A stretch of 64,000 nucleotides of DNA from Phytophthora sp. 'mugwort'. Its lineage: Eukaryota > Oomycota > Peronosporomycetes > Peronosporales > Peronosporaceae. The stretch is from the NCBI GenBank assembly GCA_033558025.1, contig JAUCEF010000012.1, forward strand, positions 744,001-808,000, given 5' to 3'. Shown in pieces: positions 42,681 to 53,725 of this stretch. A program made the position numbers and the translations under genes. Below the pieces are notes generated by a model, which saw nothing but the letters and a program-made list of their open reading frames with translations, did no database searches and was not told the DNA's origin. Position 1 is the first letter of the stretch, and each line of letters opens with the position of its first letter.

Positions 42681-43835
42681 TCAGATCCGGCGCCGCTCAG
42701 TCAACAAAAGCGTGTGGTCATGCCACATCTCTTGACCCATCATGGCCTTCGTCAGGCCATGTAGACCGTCCAGTATGTCGTCGTACGACCGACAGCTGGT
42801 GGCTGTCCGCGGGAGGGTGGCCGACGGGCTGAAGTCGCATGCGAAGTTCCCGTTCGACGACCCTGCCTCCAGCGTATCCTGCTCGTTCTCCTCGCGGAAG
42901 TGAAGGATTGTCAGGCCTCTTGAGCCAATTCGACCGGAAAATAGTGCCATCAGCACCGCCGGGGAAGTCTTGAACCCCACGCACTCCGCTTAACGCAAGC
43001 CTAGCACAAAGACATAGGAGACAATGGCTCACCACCGACAGAATGAGCCCCTTGAACATGCGGCTCGCCATCAGCATGTAGGCTTGAGGAGGATGGTAGT
43101 CGCCCTTAATCTTTTTGTGTTGCTCCGGGAAACTGGCGCTGGTACGATGCTGGACGCGGTCTCCTGGGAGCTCGCCTGGGTCGTCCGGGTTCGTTAGTAC
43201 GGCCACGACTTGGACTTGGCCTCTCAGACTCTGTAGCTCCTGTCGTAGTAGCAGGAGCTTGTCTTGGACAATTGGTGACGGTACGGCCACGGATGCCGTC
43301 ACGACATCGGGAGATTCGGCTGGAAGGCGCACTACGCTTGTGGATGCCGTCACGACCGAAGCTTCGGCTGGAGGGGGCGCTCCGCTTGCGAGGCCAGGTC
43401 GAAACGACGACATGAAGTCGGTGAGGTCGAACTCCGTCGGCTATCGAGTCGTCGTTCCCGTACGCGTGTCCGTGCTTGGAGGAGCCATCTCCATCGGGGT
43501 CGTCGTGCGCTCGTCGGTGCTGGATGGCTTGTCAGTGGGAGAAGCGTGAGGTCCGGCTTTGCGAACCAGCTACTTCTTCCCCTTCTTGGCCTTCTCTTCC
43601 TCTGCCAGGGACGGCTTGCGCTTCGACACTCGCTTGAACGCACGGATGGGAGGGGCTCGGATGTCAAGCGAGCCGGAGACGTCGTCCATGAAGCCCTATT
43701 AGTCGTGACATCGACGAATTCAATAGTCGGGGTCGCGGCGGGCGCGGGCACCTCGGCCAGAGCAGTGGTCGCCGCGGGATCCCCAGCCTCAGTCGAGGCA
43801 GCTCCGGTGGTCGTGCCAGGTGCTTGGGTGGTCAT
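42681..43835 (-). pseudogene. DIRS/Ngaro gag-like region
   Basis: From an ATG at 43820 (TTQAPGTTTGAASTEAGDP) the minus strand encodes an Ala/Pro/Thr-rich start, then a coiled segment (QDKLLLLRQELQSLRGQVQV) and, in other frames, SRGLTILHFREENEQDTLEA, GNFACDFSPSATL and SYDDILDGLHGLTKAMMGQE. The position before RT and the absence of enzyme motifs fit gag. Two units containing GGATGCCGTCACGAC lie near 43285 and 43344. Frames are broken. Confidence 0.5.
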
Positions 43836-46084
43836 GGCGTCGTGTAGAATCTTGTAGGGATAGAACCCCCCCTTAAACTTGCGTGGCTTTCGTGTCTTGG
43901 TCGAAGCTGAACTGGGGAGCTCGCAGCTCGCAAATGGATGGCCCGCTCAAAATATGTGTGCCTTGCCCAGTTTGTGTCTATATGTGTAGAATACTATTTC
44001 GTTTTGTGCCTCCAGGAAATGTACCGTTCCCGCTGGGTCCGAGATTTTGTTTGACGCTTCTCCACAAAAGTGATGGTACAGGCGTAAACGATGGGCCGGA
44101 TCCTGGCAGATGCATCGGTGTGACGATGGTCTCTCCGATGGGGACGCCAGGTTGATGGACGAAGCGTTCGTGGCGTCGCTACGTATTGGAGAGGACGTAT
44201 TCTACAAAACAGAACTCAAGAAGCAAGACATCGTTACGGGCGACGCAGTGGTCAGCCGTTTCGTCGGCATGGGATGAGGATACTGCCGAGTATGATGACC
44301 TGAACGGCGAAGAGGCGCGGCTCGTGGCGGGGTGCGACAGCTACATCACTCACCGCTCCTTACCTTTTTATGCCCAAGTCCCTATGGAATGACATCTGCG
44401 AGGAGACGAACCCTACGGTCTTCAGACCCCCCCCCCCGCACCAAGCGCAACCAGACCGATTGATACTGTATGGGTGGTGCCTGCTGACGTACAGCGTCGA
44501 TCGTTCGATGCTCCTGGAGTGGTGATACCAGACGATCCTCACATCGTCCATGAATTCGCGACGCACGCGCCGGCGACCGCCGGGGCCGCGAAAAAGACTT
44601 TCGCGGCAGTGTCGCGTGACTCTTGCTGTAGAAGTGGGTTCGCTCCTGCGAGGTTTATCAGTGCGTGAAGTTACCCCGTCGTCGCAGGCTCCCGCGCGAC
44701 CTCTTCTAGCTGCCACCAAGTCCTGGTGCTCGGTTGCAATGGAATTAAAATTTGGTGGCCAGTAGTGGCGTTGTCAAACTCACCTGTGTCCGCCTGCGCT
44801 TTTCTAAAAACACATTTCTTGCTGAAGGTTATATTGTTTGGCGGGCTTTTACTTGAATATCTGCAGTCGTTCTGTGCTGAAAGGAATTTATAGGGTCTAC
44901 AACTGGCAGAAAAATGAATGGGCGCTTTCACGGACTGCTTTGATGCTCTCTAAATCTAGAGGGGGCGTGTGTCCGCGATAGGGTTACGACGAATTACTTT
45001 ATCAGTATAAGAAACCTTCAGGAATAACTAACTTGTCTTCACATTAACTCGAATTTTGACCTGACGGCATCTCGACAACAAGTCTGTAAACAAGAAAACT
45101 GAAATAGATACCAGGGAGTTTAGCACTTTCCTCGTTGCCGAAAGGCGTTCAGTAACTTGCTCTCGGAATGTACAGATTCGGCGCGTTCACAACGAACTGT
45201 CGATAGAAATAATGAAATATTAGGCGGGTCCTTCTTGGTACATCGACAATTAGGGTACGACTCCAGTGTTTGCGGGAATTTCTACTAACAAAGGAAACGA
45301 TAGCGTCAGTTCCATTCTATGCTACTGCGGGTGCGCCGAGTGGGTCGAGTTTGCGGCAGTAAACGACGCGACGATGCTTCGTGATTCACTTAGCTACAAC
45401 ACTAATGCATGTTGGCGGGGCGCAGTATGTCATAGTGGTAATGCCAGTCGCCTCACTTGAAGTGAGAACGCTGCGCTTCTTAATCAGTTCTTGGAGCTCG
45501 CGACGCCTATTGCAGAGGAGAGTGGCCGTTGCCACAATCTGGAGTCACTTTGTAAAGGGGATTGTGGCCCTTTTCCACCCTAAATTGTGAACACCCCGAA
45601 AGAATGTTTGTGGTTTAATATGGGGTGCTAAATCCAGGGCCAACCATTGTCCATCTGCGAAGCTTGCCGTAGCGGCATAAGATCTTGCAAGCCATGAAAG
45701 GCTTTTTGGACTGCGCGCACCATGGCGATATGTTAAGGCCAATAACCCCCCACATCCGTGGGGCCCTTTCAACCATACAATTGTTGTCTATCAACCATAG
45801 AGTTGTCGCTGAACGAAGTAAACAGTGTTTAAAACAATAATTCTGCTAAACCTGTTCTTCTTAGTAATTTCTATTAATTGGTTGCTGCTTAAGTATTGCA
45901 GATGCATCGGGAATTAATACAAAAACACAAGATAAAAGCAAAAAATGGACGTTATATGTTCGAGTCTAATTCATGTATTAGTATCCACAGGGACTAGGTA
46001 GGACAGGGTGACATGCATTATTCAAATCCGGTGAATTTGACACAGCAATTGATTACGATACTGGCATAATACATGGTACAAGGC
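43836..46084. other. About 2.2 kb without a supported gene
   Basis: Plus-strand frames near 44160-44400 (DEDTAEYDDLNGEEARLVAG) and 45266-45590 look mildly protein-like but carry no known motif. A C-run lies near 44430. Confidence 0.35.
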
Positions 46085-46400
46085 ATTAAAATCATGAAGT
46101 AACTCGTGTGCCCATCTGAAGTAAAGGGGATGAAAGTCACACAAAACGACCAATGAAGGAGAGTTGTTGCGAGTGCGAGTAGCCATAGCAAACCTGCGCA
46201 GGGTGCTCGCGGAACAGGGCCGCGCGGATATTTGCGGAGGCTGGCCCAGCGACGAGCTTTCCAGTGAGTCAAGCACTGTAGCAGGCCGAGCTTCGAGTCT
46301 TTTCCTCGCAAGAGCGCAGCGACTGCCACTGTGAAGCAAAGCCCAAAACTGCGATGCCATCTGTCCTCGAGAGAGCTGGGGTAAGGTAGATGGGATACCT
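46085..46400 (-). repeat. SINE-like dispersed repeat, copy B
   Basis: Read on the minus strand it runs from TCGAGGACAGATGGCATCGC through GGCTTTGCTTCACAGTGGCA, CCTCCGCAAATATCCGCGCG and TTTGCTATGGC to ATGGGCACACGAG. Its first part matches 59745-59815 and the rest matches 62905-63150. It has no coding capacity of its own. Confidence 0.65.
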
Positions 46401-47048
46401 CTAATACAAAATACAGTATAACTTAAACATGTGACGCGGCGAGATGGGCACCGTAACACGTGCCTATAATCATAAATATAATTAACGCGTATGAACATGT
46501 ACGGTTGACGAAAGCAGCGACGGGATAGCCTGCCTAGAGTGCACTTTACTTGCCTGTGAGGCTGGGAACATGACAGAAAGCATGATACATAAATAATACT
46601 GGGCTTGAACACGCATTCGGGAAGCCCACAAACCAAACTTGGCACGTCCATTTCAACGAACTGCATCAGTGGAGATACACGAAATAACTGACTGTAAGTT
46701 CACTTCCCCAAATATGAATATTTAAAGTTAAGCTCAATCCTTAGCTCTTAACTTCTCCACGCATACATGTACATGTAGCATCGCACAGACAATCCAGCAC
46801 GCATTGGCCGACGCACACTGTAATTTACAATTGTTGTTGGCACTTGGGCGGGACGGTACATTACATGTACAGTACAGGCCTCAGGTTCCGACTGCTGGAT
46901 AAAAAAAACGCATCTTTTGACGAAATCCTGAGCACAACGTGCCAATTTTTTTTTTTGCACATGACTGGTGCTTACGGTAGTCCTCAATCTGCCAAGCGGC
47001 AATAACATCCCGCACTCTTCCTAGCCTCCAGGCTACAGAGTATTCCGC
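46401..47048. other. Upstream region of the RxLR gene
   Basis: No gene seen. It holds the perfect palindrome TACATGTACATGTA at 46764-46777 and TACATGTA at 46862, about 190-285 nt before the effector ATG. Confidence 0.4.
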
Positions 47049-47516
47049 ATGCGCCTCCATTATATCTTAACGGTCGTCGTGGCGACTCTCGCCGTCGTAA
47101 ATGGCGGCGTCTCGGCAACTGGAGTTACGGATAGTACTACCAGCCACCGGACGATGGCAGAGGCAGCTCTGCTCCAGTCAGTTCACACCATCAAGACAGA
47201 AACTAGAAGCAAGCGAATGCTACGCGGTGCTGCTACGGAGGATTCAGACATGGAGAATGCTCACTACTATCCATCGAAGGAGAAAGGCAAGAGAAGGCCA
47301 TTCATCGAGGTCAGACTGCGTAAGGCACTGGCAAACCCGAAGAATATCCAGCGACTGTATGCACGATGGTACAAGAGCGGGTTTTCCGCGAAGCAAGTGG
47401 CAAAAGGCTTTGATGAGAGTGAAAACCGAGACCTCGACGAGGTGTATACACGTCTTGCGAAAGGTTACGCGAAACATGTCGAGAGGATGCGCTCGAAGCA
47501 GCAGCAGCAAGATTGA
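47049..47516 (+). CDS. RxLR effector with WY-type C-terminus
   Basis: A 155-aa protein with a normal ATG. Residues 1-23 are a signal peptide (MRLHYILTVVVATLAVVNGG, cleavage near VSA). RMLR at 56-59 is a canonical RxLR motif, followed by acidic EDSDMEN at 64-70 in the dEER position. The C-terminal domain (residues 88-150) shows the WY/LWY pattern: LRKAL, NP, RLYARWYKSGF with Trp107, ENRDLDEVYTRL, then AKGYAKHVER with Tyr140. It shares this domain with the gene at 7155-7517. RxLR proteins are secreted by oomycete pathogens and act within plant cells; the WY fold is a scaffold and does not reveal the target. The frame is complete and intronless. Neighbours are repeats and a pogo-like transposon, the usual setting for such genes. 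Confidence 0.88.
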   Translation: MRLHYILTVVVATLAVVNGGVSATGVTDSTTSHRTMAEAALLQSVHTIKTETRSKRMLRGAATEDSDMENAHYYPSKEKGKRRPFIEVRLRKALANPKNIQRLYARWYKSGFSAKQVAKGFDESENRDLDEVYTRLAKGYAKHVERMRSKQQQQD

Positions 47517-48324
47517 AGTACGACTAAGCTGAAGAGTTCAGCAGCTCCAGGTTTGACCCATTGGAAGGTAATTCCACGTGACTGCGATTTTAAACATGAC
47601 TTTTTAGCTTGGTGTAAGTTAAGCCTCTCGGGTATCGATCGATATTTGCTGCTCGAAGCGTTTCAGAATTGCCAAAATGTACTATTAGTATTTTATGCAG
47701 AACCATTCTCTCTGTCTCAGGTAGTTTTGTCCCTCTTCCTGTCCCGTAGGCTCTGTAGCCGACACAGCTGAAGATAATGGTACGAATGACTCAACAACCG
47801 CATTATTACCAGAACAATAACTGTAACGATGCAGGCAAGTGCGTGTATGTGGGTGGGTTCGCTTCTCCAGCTGTAGGGCTCTCGTCTCCTTCCTTATCTG
47901 ATACAAACACGGACAATACGGACTGCTCTAACCAAGCTCTTCCATAGCACTGGTACTTTATTGCAATCGTCTTCAGTCACTCATTTCGACCGCCAAACTG
48001 CCCACAAAAGGCACGAGTTCTTGAGATACATACCGCCATTAATACTCACAAATAAGTGCAACAGCAAGTCGAGTGGCTATCATAGTTGACGTAGAAAGCC
48101 CTGCCCTAGTAAAATGAACTACTAACGGATATTCCCGAATACAAAACCCATCCCGAATAAAAGCCCATTAGTCAGTTTTGAAAAAAAAATAGAAGCCCCA
48201 CCCGATCAAATTATTTGGTCCACATTGGCCTAGCCTTCTCCTGACCAACGCTTCCTACGCCAGCGCTCAGCCATTCCTCCCCAAACTGCACTTCACGTGC
48301 ATTAATCCACTTCATTTTCCAATT
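47517..48324. other. 3' region of the effector gene, nothing else recognised
   Basis: Short frames only. An A-run of about 10 lies near 48180, just before the pogo-like unit. Confidence 0.35.
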
Positions 48325-49645
48325 ATGGCTCACCGCCGCAATTCCATTCCAATCTGGCGCAAGCAGGAAGTCATTTCCAGGATCGACACTAAGGGCAACG
48401 GCGTCCCGACACGCGCAGAGAAGCACTTCCGCGACCTCGGGCTAAACGTCGACGGAGCTACCATCCGCAAATGATACCGCGACAAAGATAAGATCAGGAG
48501 TGCCCAGCCGCACCAACCTCGGTTTTCTGGCGGTGGCCGCAAGCCTCTGTCCAAGAACATGGAGGATATGCTCTACGACCTCGTCATTGGCTACCATCTC
48601 CGCAAGGAGAAAGTTACCCGGGACTGGATCGCTGACCAAGCTCTGATGTGCCACGCTTCGCTCCACGCTGATGACGATTCTCCGCCACCCTTTGCCGCTT
48701 CGCAGCACTGGCTGTCGAGCTTCATGGCGCGGTACTCGCTCTCGTTGCGACGTCGAACCGACCTTATCACCCTCTCGGACGAGACGCTAGTCGACCGGGC
48801 TGTGTCCTACATACAGTACCTACGCGAGCCGATGCCGAAAATGGACAAAGAGCACACGGTTCTCATGGACGAGACCGCTGTGTACTTTGAGGATGCTCGT
48901 ACACACACGGTGGACTTGTGCGGTGCGCGGCACGTGGTAGTTCGCTCAACGGGGTAAGCTTCTGCGAATTAACGCAATTTTGGCAGTGACGGCTAGCGAT
49001 CGGAAACTTCCCCCGGTTTTGATTTGGAAGGGCAAAGACAAACCGTCTTTTGAGAAGATCGACGATGTGTATGTAACGTACCAGAAACGGGCTTGGGTGG
49101 ATAGTGTCCTTCTCAAACGATGGATCGACCTGTAGTTTCCTCAAGTTGTTCACAGTGACGGCAAGTTCCTCGTCTGGGACTTGATGATGAGGGCCCACAT
49201 TCGTGAGTTGAAAGCAAAATGTCAGTCTAGGGGCATCGACATGTGCGTCATCCCCAATGGGCTTACTCCGTACTTACAGGCGGAGAACATTGCCATCTAC
49301 CACTCGTTTAAGGACATCCTGTGCGGCGAGATCAACGCTTGGAAGGAAAACGGCGACGTGCTGTACACCAGAGGAGGTAACCCAAGACCGCCTGCTGTTG
49401 CTAATGTGTGTGTGTGGATAAGGCTGGCGTGGCGGGCTACAGACAGCGAGTCTATGATGAGCTCGATTACGACGGCAGGTTTCTCCGAGAACCCGTACGA
49501 CTGGTTTATTGCACGTCATGGCGTGTACGGTGAGCGATTCTTGGAAAGCTGGGCGAAACCAGATGCTGAGAGCGAGGCAGATACCTTTAACTTCGGCGAG
49601 ATCGATGTTGCTCTGGATGAGGTCACCATTTTGCACGAGGAATAG
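48325..49645 (+). pseudogene. pogo/Tigger-like (CENP-B HTH, DDE_1) transposase, broken
   Basis: The ATG at 48325 starts AHRRNSIPIWRKQEVISRID, a psq/CENP-B-like N-terminus. An in-frame TGA lies at 48472-48474. The second helix-turn-helix follows (NMEDMLYDLVIGYHLRKEKV, ASQHWLSSFMARYSLSLRRR). The DDE_1 core begins VLMDETAVYFED with the first Asp. A frameshift near 48950 gives AILAVTASDRKLPPVLIWKG, a TAG lies at 49133-49135, and VWDLMMRAHIRELK has the second Asp. VIPNGLTPYLQAEN stands where family members have P-x-x-T-x-x-LQPxD, so the third Asp reads Glu. The tail is acidic and ends LDEVTILHEE. Two stops and a frameshift make it inactive. Inverted repeats could not be defined. Confidence 0.75.
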
Positions 49646-50550
49646 AGACTCGATGCTCTCTTTGGTCGAGGTCACCATTTTGGTTGAGGAATAGTAATCC
49701 TACCCAAATAAAAGACGCTTTTCGTGATTGCATAAATTGGGCCCGCTTCTAATAAATAGAATACCGGACAGTACTTGGGCATTTCCGTTAAGGAGTACCA
49801 CGAGGTAATCAATCTAGTCAAAACCTTAACTGCTTTTTTGTCACGAGTAAGTGCATGCAATGTGTGTCTTACCCCGCGTTACTCGAAATACTGAATTTGA
49901 ACACATTTCTAGTAGCTACCATGTAGCAAGACTAGGCGCTTTATTCACGAAATCGGCGTGTACAGGACAAGCACATGTATGTCGTGACGCGTTCCTCACA
50001 ATCTAAGCCAAAATAGTTATTTTCTCAATTATCTTAGTCATGAATCTTCGCAACTACCGATTCGTCTTACATCGTGATACTGCTCGTGCCAAAAGTAATG
50101 ACCATCTTTAGTAGTAATTTGTATCGTACTTGGACGGTACCGCGTTGCCATCAAATGAATGTGAAAAAATCGTTAACTTTGGTAAGCAAATCATTTGACA
50201 CCAGCCTCAATAGTACATTGCACCGTTGAATACAGGCCAAGGAGAACAAAAGTCGATTGTTCTTGACGTTCTGGAGCGCTTTTTGTTCTGGGGAAGGCGC
50301 TTAAGAGACAATGGTGACGAAGTCACAAATATCAGAGACAGAAAGACGCGAAGAGGGTTTCGATGTCTAATATTGTTTTGCATGATGATCTCACAACCTT
50401 GCGCCTGAAGAAAAGTAGGAAAGTGATACGATTTGAGTGTTTGTAACCACTCCTAGCCGGTCGCATTCACGCCAAATACTGATTCTGTGAATTGCTAGAA
50501 GTTGTGCACGAGTGCACGAAAATTGAGACTGGTTTTTGATAACGGAGATG
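49646..50550. other. Non-coding, nothing recognised
   Basis: Just after the pogo-like gene GAGGTCACCATTTTG occurs twice (about 49618 and 49668), each followed by GAGGAATAG, a short tandem duplication of the gene's 3' end. The rest holds no supported gene. Confidence 0.4.
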
Positions 50551-50552
50551 TA

Positions 50553-50788
50553 CACTCCGCGACAAAACCTTTGGGACACCTACATTTCGTGCTATAGCTC
50601 GGCTTCTACAAAGAGTTAGAGGACGCTGTTTGGATATGTTGCTCCTACCTGGTAGGAAAATACGTGAGTTGTGGCGCTGATCTAGATTGTGCAGAGCTTC
50701 TATAAGCTTGCATACAACAAACCAGATTTCGCACCGCGACAAAACGTTGGGACAAAAATTGACTTGATTTCACTATTGTCAAGAATGA
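50553..50788 (+). repeat. Left terminal inverted repeat
   Basis: Pairs with 51832-52063; inner end ATTGTCAAGAATGA. Confidence 0.88.
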
Positions 50789-50835
50789 AGGTCCTGCTCT
50801 TCCCTCCCCGAACTGGCCTCATTGTCCTATTCACT

Positions 50836-51841
50836 ATGGGACGAGGACCAACCATCACCGACGAAGAGCGTGGACGCATGAAGGGCCTATGGGAGGCTGG
50901 CGTGGGCGTGCGTGACATTTCTCGGCGTGTCGAGCGGTCTCCGAACGGCGTCAGCTACGCACTGAAGAGCAAAGGCCCGCGCGCCAAGAAGGGGGGACGC
51001 CCACAAAAGCTTAAGGATCGACAAGTGCGCCAAGTCGTTCGCTCCGCCGCCACCGCGAACTTCTCCGCGGCTGAGTTGAAGTCCACGTACGAGTTAGGGT
51101 GCTCGGTGCGTACGATCCAGAGACTTCTGTCTTGTGTGGACGATCTAGTCTACTCTAAAAAGGATTGTACGCTACCGCTAACTAAAGAGCACAAGGAGTG
51201 CGCCTGGAGTTTGCAGAGAGGCTCTCGACGGCAGCGCAGAAGGAGGTGGTGTGGCCCATGATCATCTTTTCAGATGAAAAAAGTTTAACTTGGACGGGCC
51301 CGATGGCTACAAGCTCTACTGGCAGGACCTGAGGCGGCCTGCGCGTCGCTTTTGAACCGGCAGAATGGGGGGAGGTCGCTGATGGTGGTAGTGTGGGGGG
51401 GGGGGCTTCGGGACCAAGGGTAATTCGGAGTTGGTGGTGCTGAATGGGCGCCAGAACTCTAGCCACTACATCCACACAGTCTCGGAACTTATGCTTCCAT
51501 TCGCCCACAAGAACTACGGCATCGACTTCGTCTTCATGCAGGACAATGCAACGATCCACGCCTCGAACGAGACGACGACGTTCTTTAAGGAGATCTTGTG
51601 ATCCTCCTGGACTGGCCGGCTCGCTCCCCCGATCTAAACCCGATCGAAAATGTTTGGGCCATTCTGGCAAGGAAAGTGTACAGCCACGGCAAGCAGTACA
51701 AGACCGTGCCCCCAGCTGACAGCTGCGGTTATGGAGGCATGGGATTCCGTCACGAGGAAGGAGCTGCATGATCTGATGGACACGATGCCGGCCCGTTGCT
51801 TTGAAGTGGCTCGGAAAAACGGTGACACGACTCATTCTTGA
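50836..51841 (+). pseudogene. Tc1/mariner transposase, broken
   Basis: The ATG at 50836 starts GRGPTITDEERGRMKGLWEA, the first helix-turn-helix, with SPNGVSYALKSKGPRAKKGG and LGCSVRTIQRLLS as the second. After a frame change the catalytic domain reads FSDEK then FNLDGPDGYKLYWQDLRRPA. The next frame gives LMLPFAHKNYGIDFVFMQDN with the second Asp. A TGA near 51600 precedes [20 protein letters not shown] with the third Asp. The end is MPARCFEVARKNGDTTHS with TGA at 51839-51841, inside the right inverted repeat. Several indels separate these blocks. All three catalytic Asp are recognisable, so decay is by frame damage and not by loss of the active site. Confidence 0.85.
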
Positions 51842-52063
51842 TAATAGTGAAATCAAGTCAATTTTGTCCAAAGTTTTGTCGCGGTACGAAATCTGGTTTG
51901 TTGTATGCAAGCTTATAGAAGCTCTGCACAATCTAGATCAGCGTCATAACTCACGTATTTTCCTATCGGGTAGGAGCAACATATCCAAACAGCGTCCTCT
52001 AACTTTGTAGAAGCAGAGCTATAGCACGAAATGTAGGTGTCCCAAAGGTTTTGTCACAGATTG
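51832..52063 (-). repeat. Right terminal inverted repeat
   Basis: Inverse of 50553-50788; outer end followed by TA at 52064-52065. Confidence 0.88.
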
Positions 52064-52065
52064 TA

Positions 52066-53118
52066 GTTTGTTGTGTATTATAACATACTGTACTTCGAAG
52101 TATCACACCAATAACCTTACGAAAAACACATTTGAAATTTGTCACTAAGGAACTGAAGAGCCCCCGTTCCTCGTCAACAGAACCCAACGTACGCTTCCCC
52201 AACGGATGGGTCGCTGGAAACCCTCTTGAGACTGTTCTTGTCGATTGAATCAGCGGCGTCGCAATACTAAACAGTAGCTAATTGCAGTGTCCTTTATCAT
52301 CTGCTGAGCCAGATGAAGAAGCAGAACCAAGTGCATATACTTGTATCCATCCGTGGGTCTTCATCTTGGCGCTACATTTAGTGTCGGTAGCAAGATACCT
52401 CACCGGCGAGACGACAGACGTGGCCAGGAAGACTTGAGTGATGATGAGCATCTTAAGGAAACTTTTATTTTAGGCCTTCATCGATAGAGGTGACGTCGGA
52501 AGGCAATGGGGCTGAGTGAGACTGCGCCGTGGAGCATATTACACACTCGAAAATCATGCGCCGCCGCAAGGGTCTCGATCTCAAGAGCAGATTCAATTAG
52601 TTAGCAAGACGGCTGAAAAGTAATAGCCTCAGCACGATAAAGATGGTGTTTGCTCGAAAATGATCATTAACGTACTAGAGGGAACATAAAACGGTTGAGG
52701 CATGTTGCTTTTATCATTTTTCCCCAAGATTTCTTTATCCACGACGTTGTCAGACCTGGCGACGCCACTGAGATGCTGCAACGAAGCGAACTTCATGGGT
52801 TTAGAGTGCATCAGATGCTGCCCTAAACTACATGTACATGTACAAAATTTGATGTGAAAGAAAAGTAAAAATAAACAAAAACACAAAATCACTCGTATCG
52901 TCATACGGGTTGGAAAATCGTTATCATGTTGTAGTTCATCCACTATCTCGCTTGTCTCTCCTTGGCTTGTAGGGCGAGAGCAAGTGTGGTCGAAAATGTA
53001 ACACTGCGACGATCCTATCATCCATAGTGAGCTCTGCGAGGCGGCGAAGATCCGGGACGTGGGAGACATCCACTACATATAGTCTTAGACAGGATGTAGA
53101 TAAAGCGCCAACTTCCAA
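52066..53118. other. Intergenic, nothing recognised
   Basis: No supported gene. TACATGTACATGTA lies at 52829-52842. Confidence 0.4.
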
Positions 53119-53135
53119 CCTCAGTTTGAGTTTTC
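53119..53135 (+). promoter_or_regulatory. Possible INR+FPR start motif
   Basis: CCTCAGTTTGAGTTTTC, about 50-60 nt before the ATG at 53182, resembles initiator plus FPR. Confidence 0.3.
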
Positions 53136-53181
53136 TATCGGACACGACAAGCAAGGACCAAGAACGCATTTGTAAGTGAAG

Positions 53182-53595
53182 ATGAAGGCCAGTTTCGCTA
53201 GAATGCAGAAGCTCCGCAACATACGCGGGAACCCAGCCGTGGTGGAGCAGCCAAAGGCGCCCGTGCCAGTACCCGGCGGTCCCAGAGCCAACAAAAACTT
53301 CATCATGGTGTCTTCGCGCGACCCTGAAATCTACCCACTGGTGTTCTGCGTGTCGGTTGGCGTCGCGATTGGAGCTTACAGTCTAGTTCGCCACGTGATG
53401 TTCAACCCTGACGTGAGTTTGAGCCGTGAGCGCCGTGAAACCCCCGCATGGGAACGCTACAAACCTGAGGAAGGGAAGACATTTTCGCGCAACCGTCACC
53501 ACCTCGCCACTCTCAAGCCGAACCCGGTCAATACGTTCCCGGAGTCTCTTACGCTGCAAAAGGGGACCGATGAACCGTTTTCCAAGCACTTTTAA
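53182..53595 (+). CDS. B12D/MLRQ (NDUFA4-like) mitochondrial membrane protein
   Basis: A 137-aa protein from the ATG at 53182; an in-frame GTG six bases upstream is not a likely start. The core DPEIYPLVFCVSVGVAIGAY, then SLVRHVMFNPDV (about residues 48-80), is the single membrane span and following strand typical of B12D/MLRQ-like proteins. RRETPAWERYKPEEGK and the N-P rich end follow. Family members are small single-span proteins of the inner mitochondrial membrane, associated with complex I or IV. The N-terminal extension of about 45 residues, basic and with a Pro/Val-rich part, could serve for targeting. The frame is intact and intronless. It stands tail-to-tail with the tubulin cofactor E gene, 130 bp apart. 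Confidence 0.8.
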   Translation: MKASFARMQKLRNIRGNPAVVEQPKAPVPVPGGPRANKNFIMVSSRDPEIYPLVFCVSVGVAIGAYSLVRHVMFNPDVSLSRERRETPAWERYKPEEGKTFSRNRHHLATLKPNPVNTFPESLTLQKGTDEPFSKHF

Positions 53596-53725
53596 GAACG
53601 TCGCAGGGTCGGGGAAGTGAAAGCTTGTGCTTGATTTATTGCTGCAGGGTTAGTACGTACGATGAAGACAAATCAGGAATTGGTTTATTGATGAAGTGTT
53701 CTGTGATCAGTTAGTCCAGAGTTTG

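Larger units (their letters stand above)
39252..43835 (-). mobile_element. DIRS/Ngaro-type tyrosine-recombinase retrotransposon
   Basis: In minus-strand order the region encodes gag-like sequence (43835-42681), reverse transcriptase (42090-40932), RNase H (40853-40232) and tyrosine recombinase (40346-39252). That order, with a tyrosine recombinase in place of a DDE integrase, defines DIRS-like elements. Frameshifts occur in every section. Terminal split direct repeats or inverted repeats could not be located, so the outer limits are those of the coding parts. Confidence 0.75.
50553..52063 (+). mobile_element. Tc1/mariner transposon, second copy
   Basis: Starts CACTCCGCGACAAAACCTTT and ends with the inverse of CAATCTGTGACAAAACCTTT, with TA at 50551-50552 and 52064-52065. 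Inverted repeats are 50553-50788 and 51832-52063, with scattered mismatches and small gaps. Length is 1511 bp, close to the 1523 bp of the element at 4360, from which it differs strongly in sequence. It carries a broken transposase. Confidence 0.9.
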
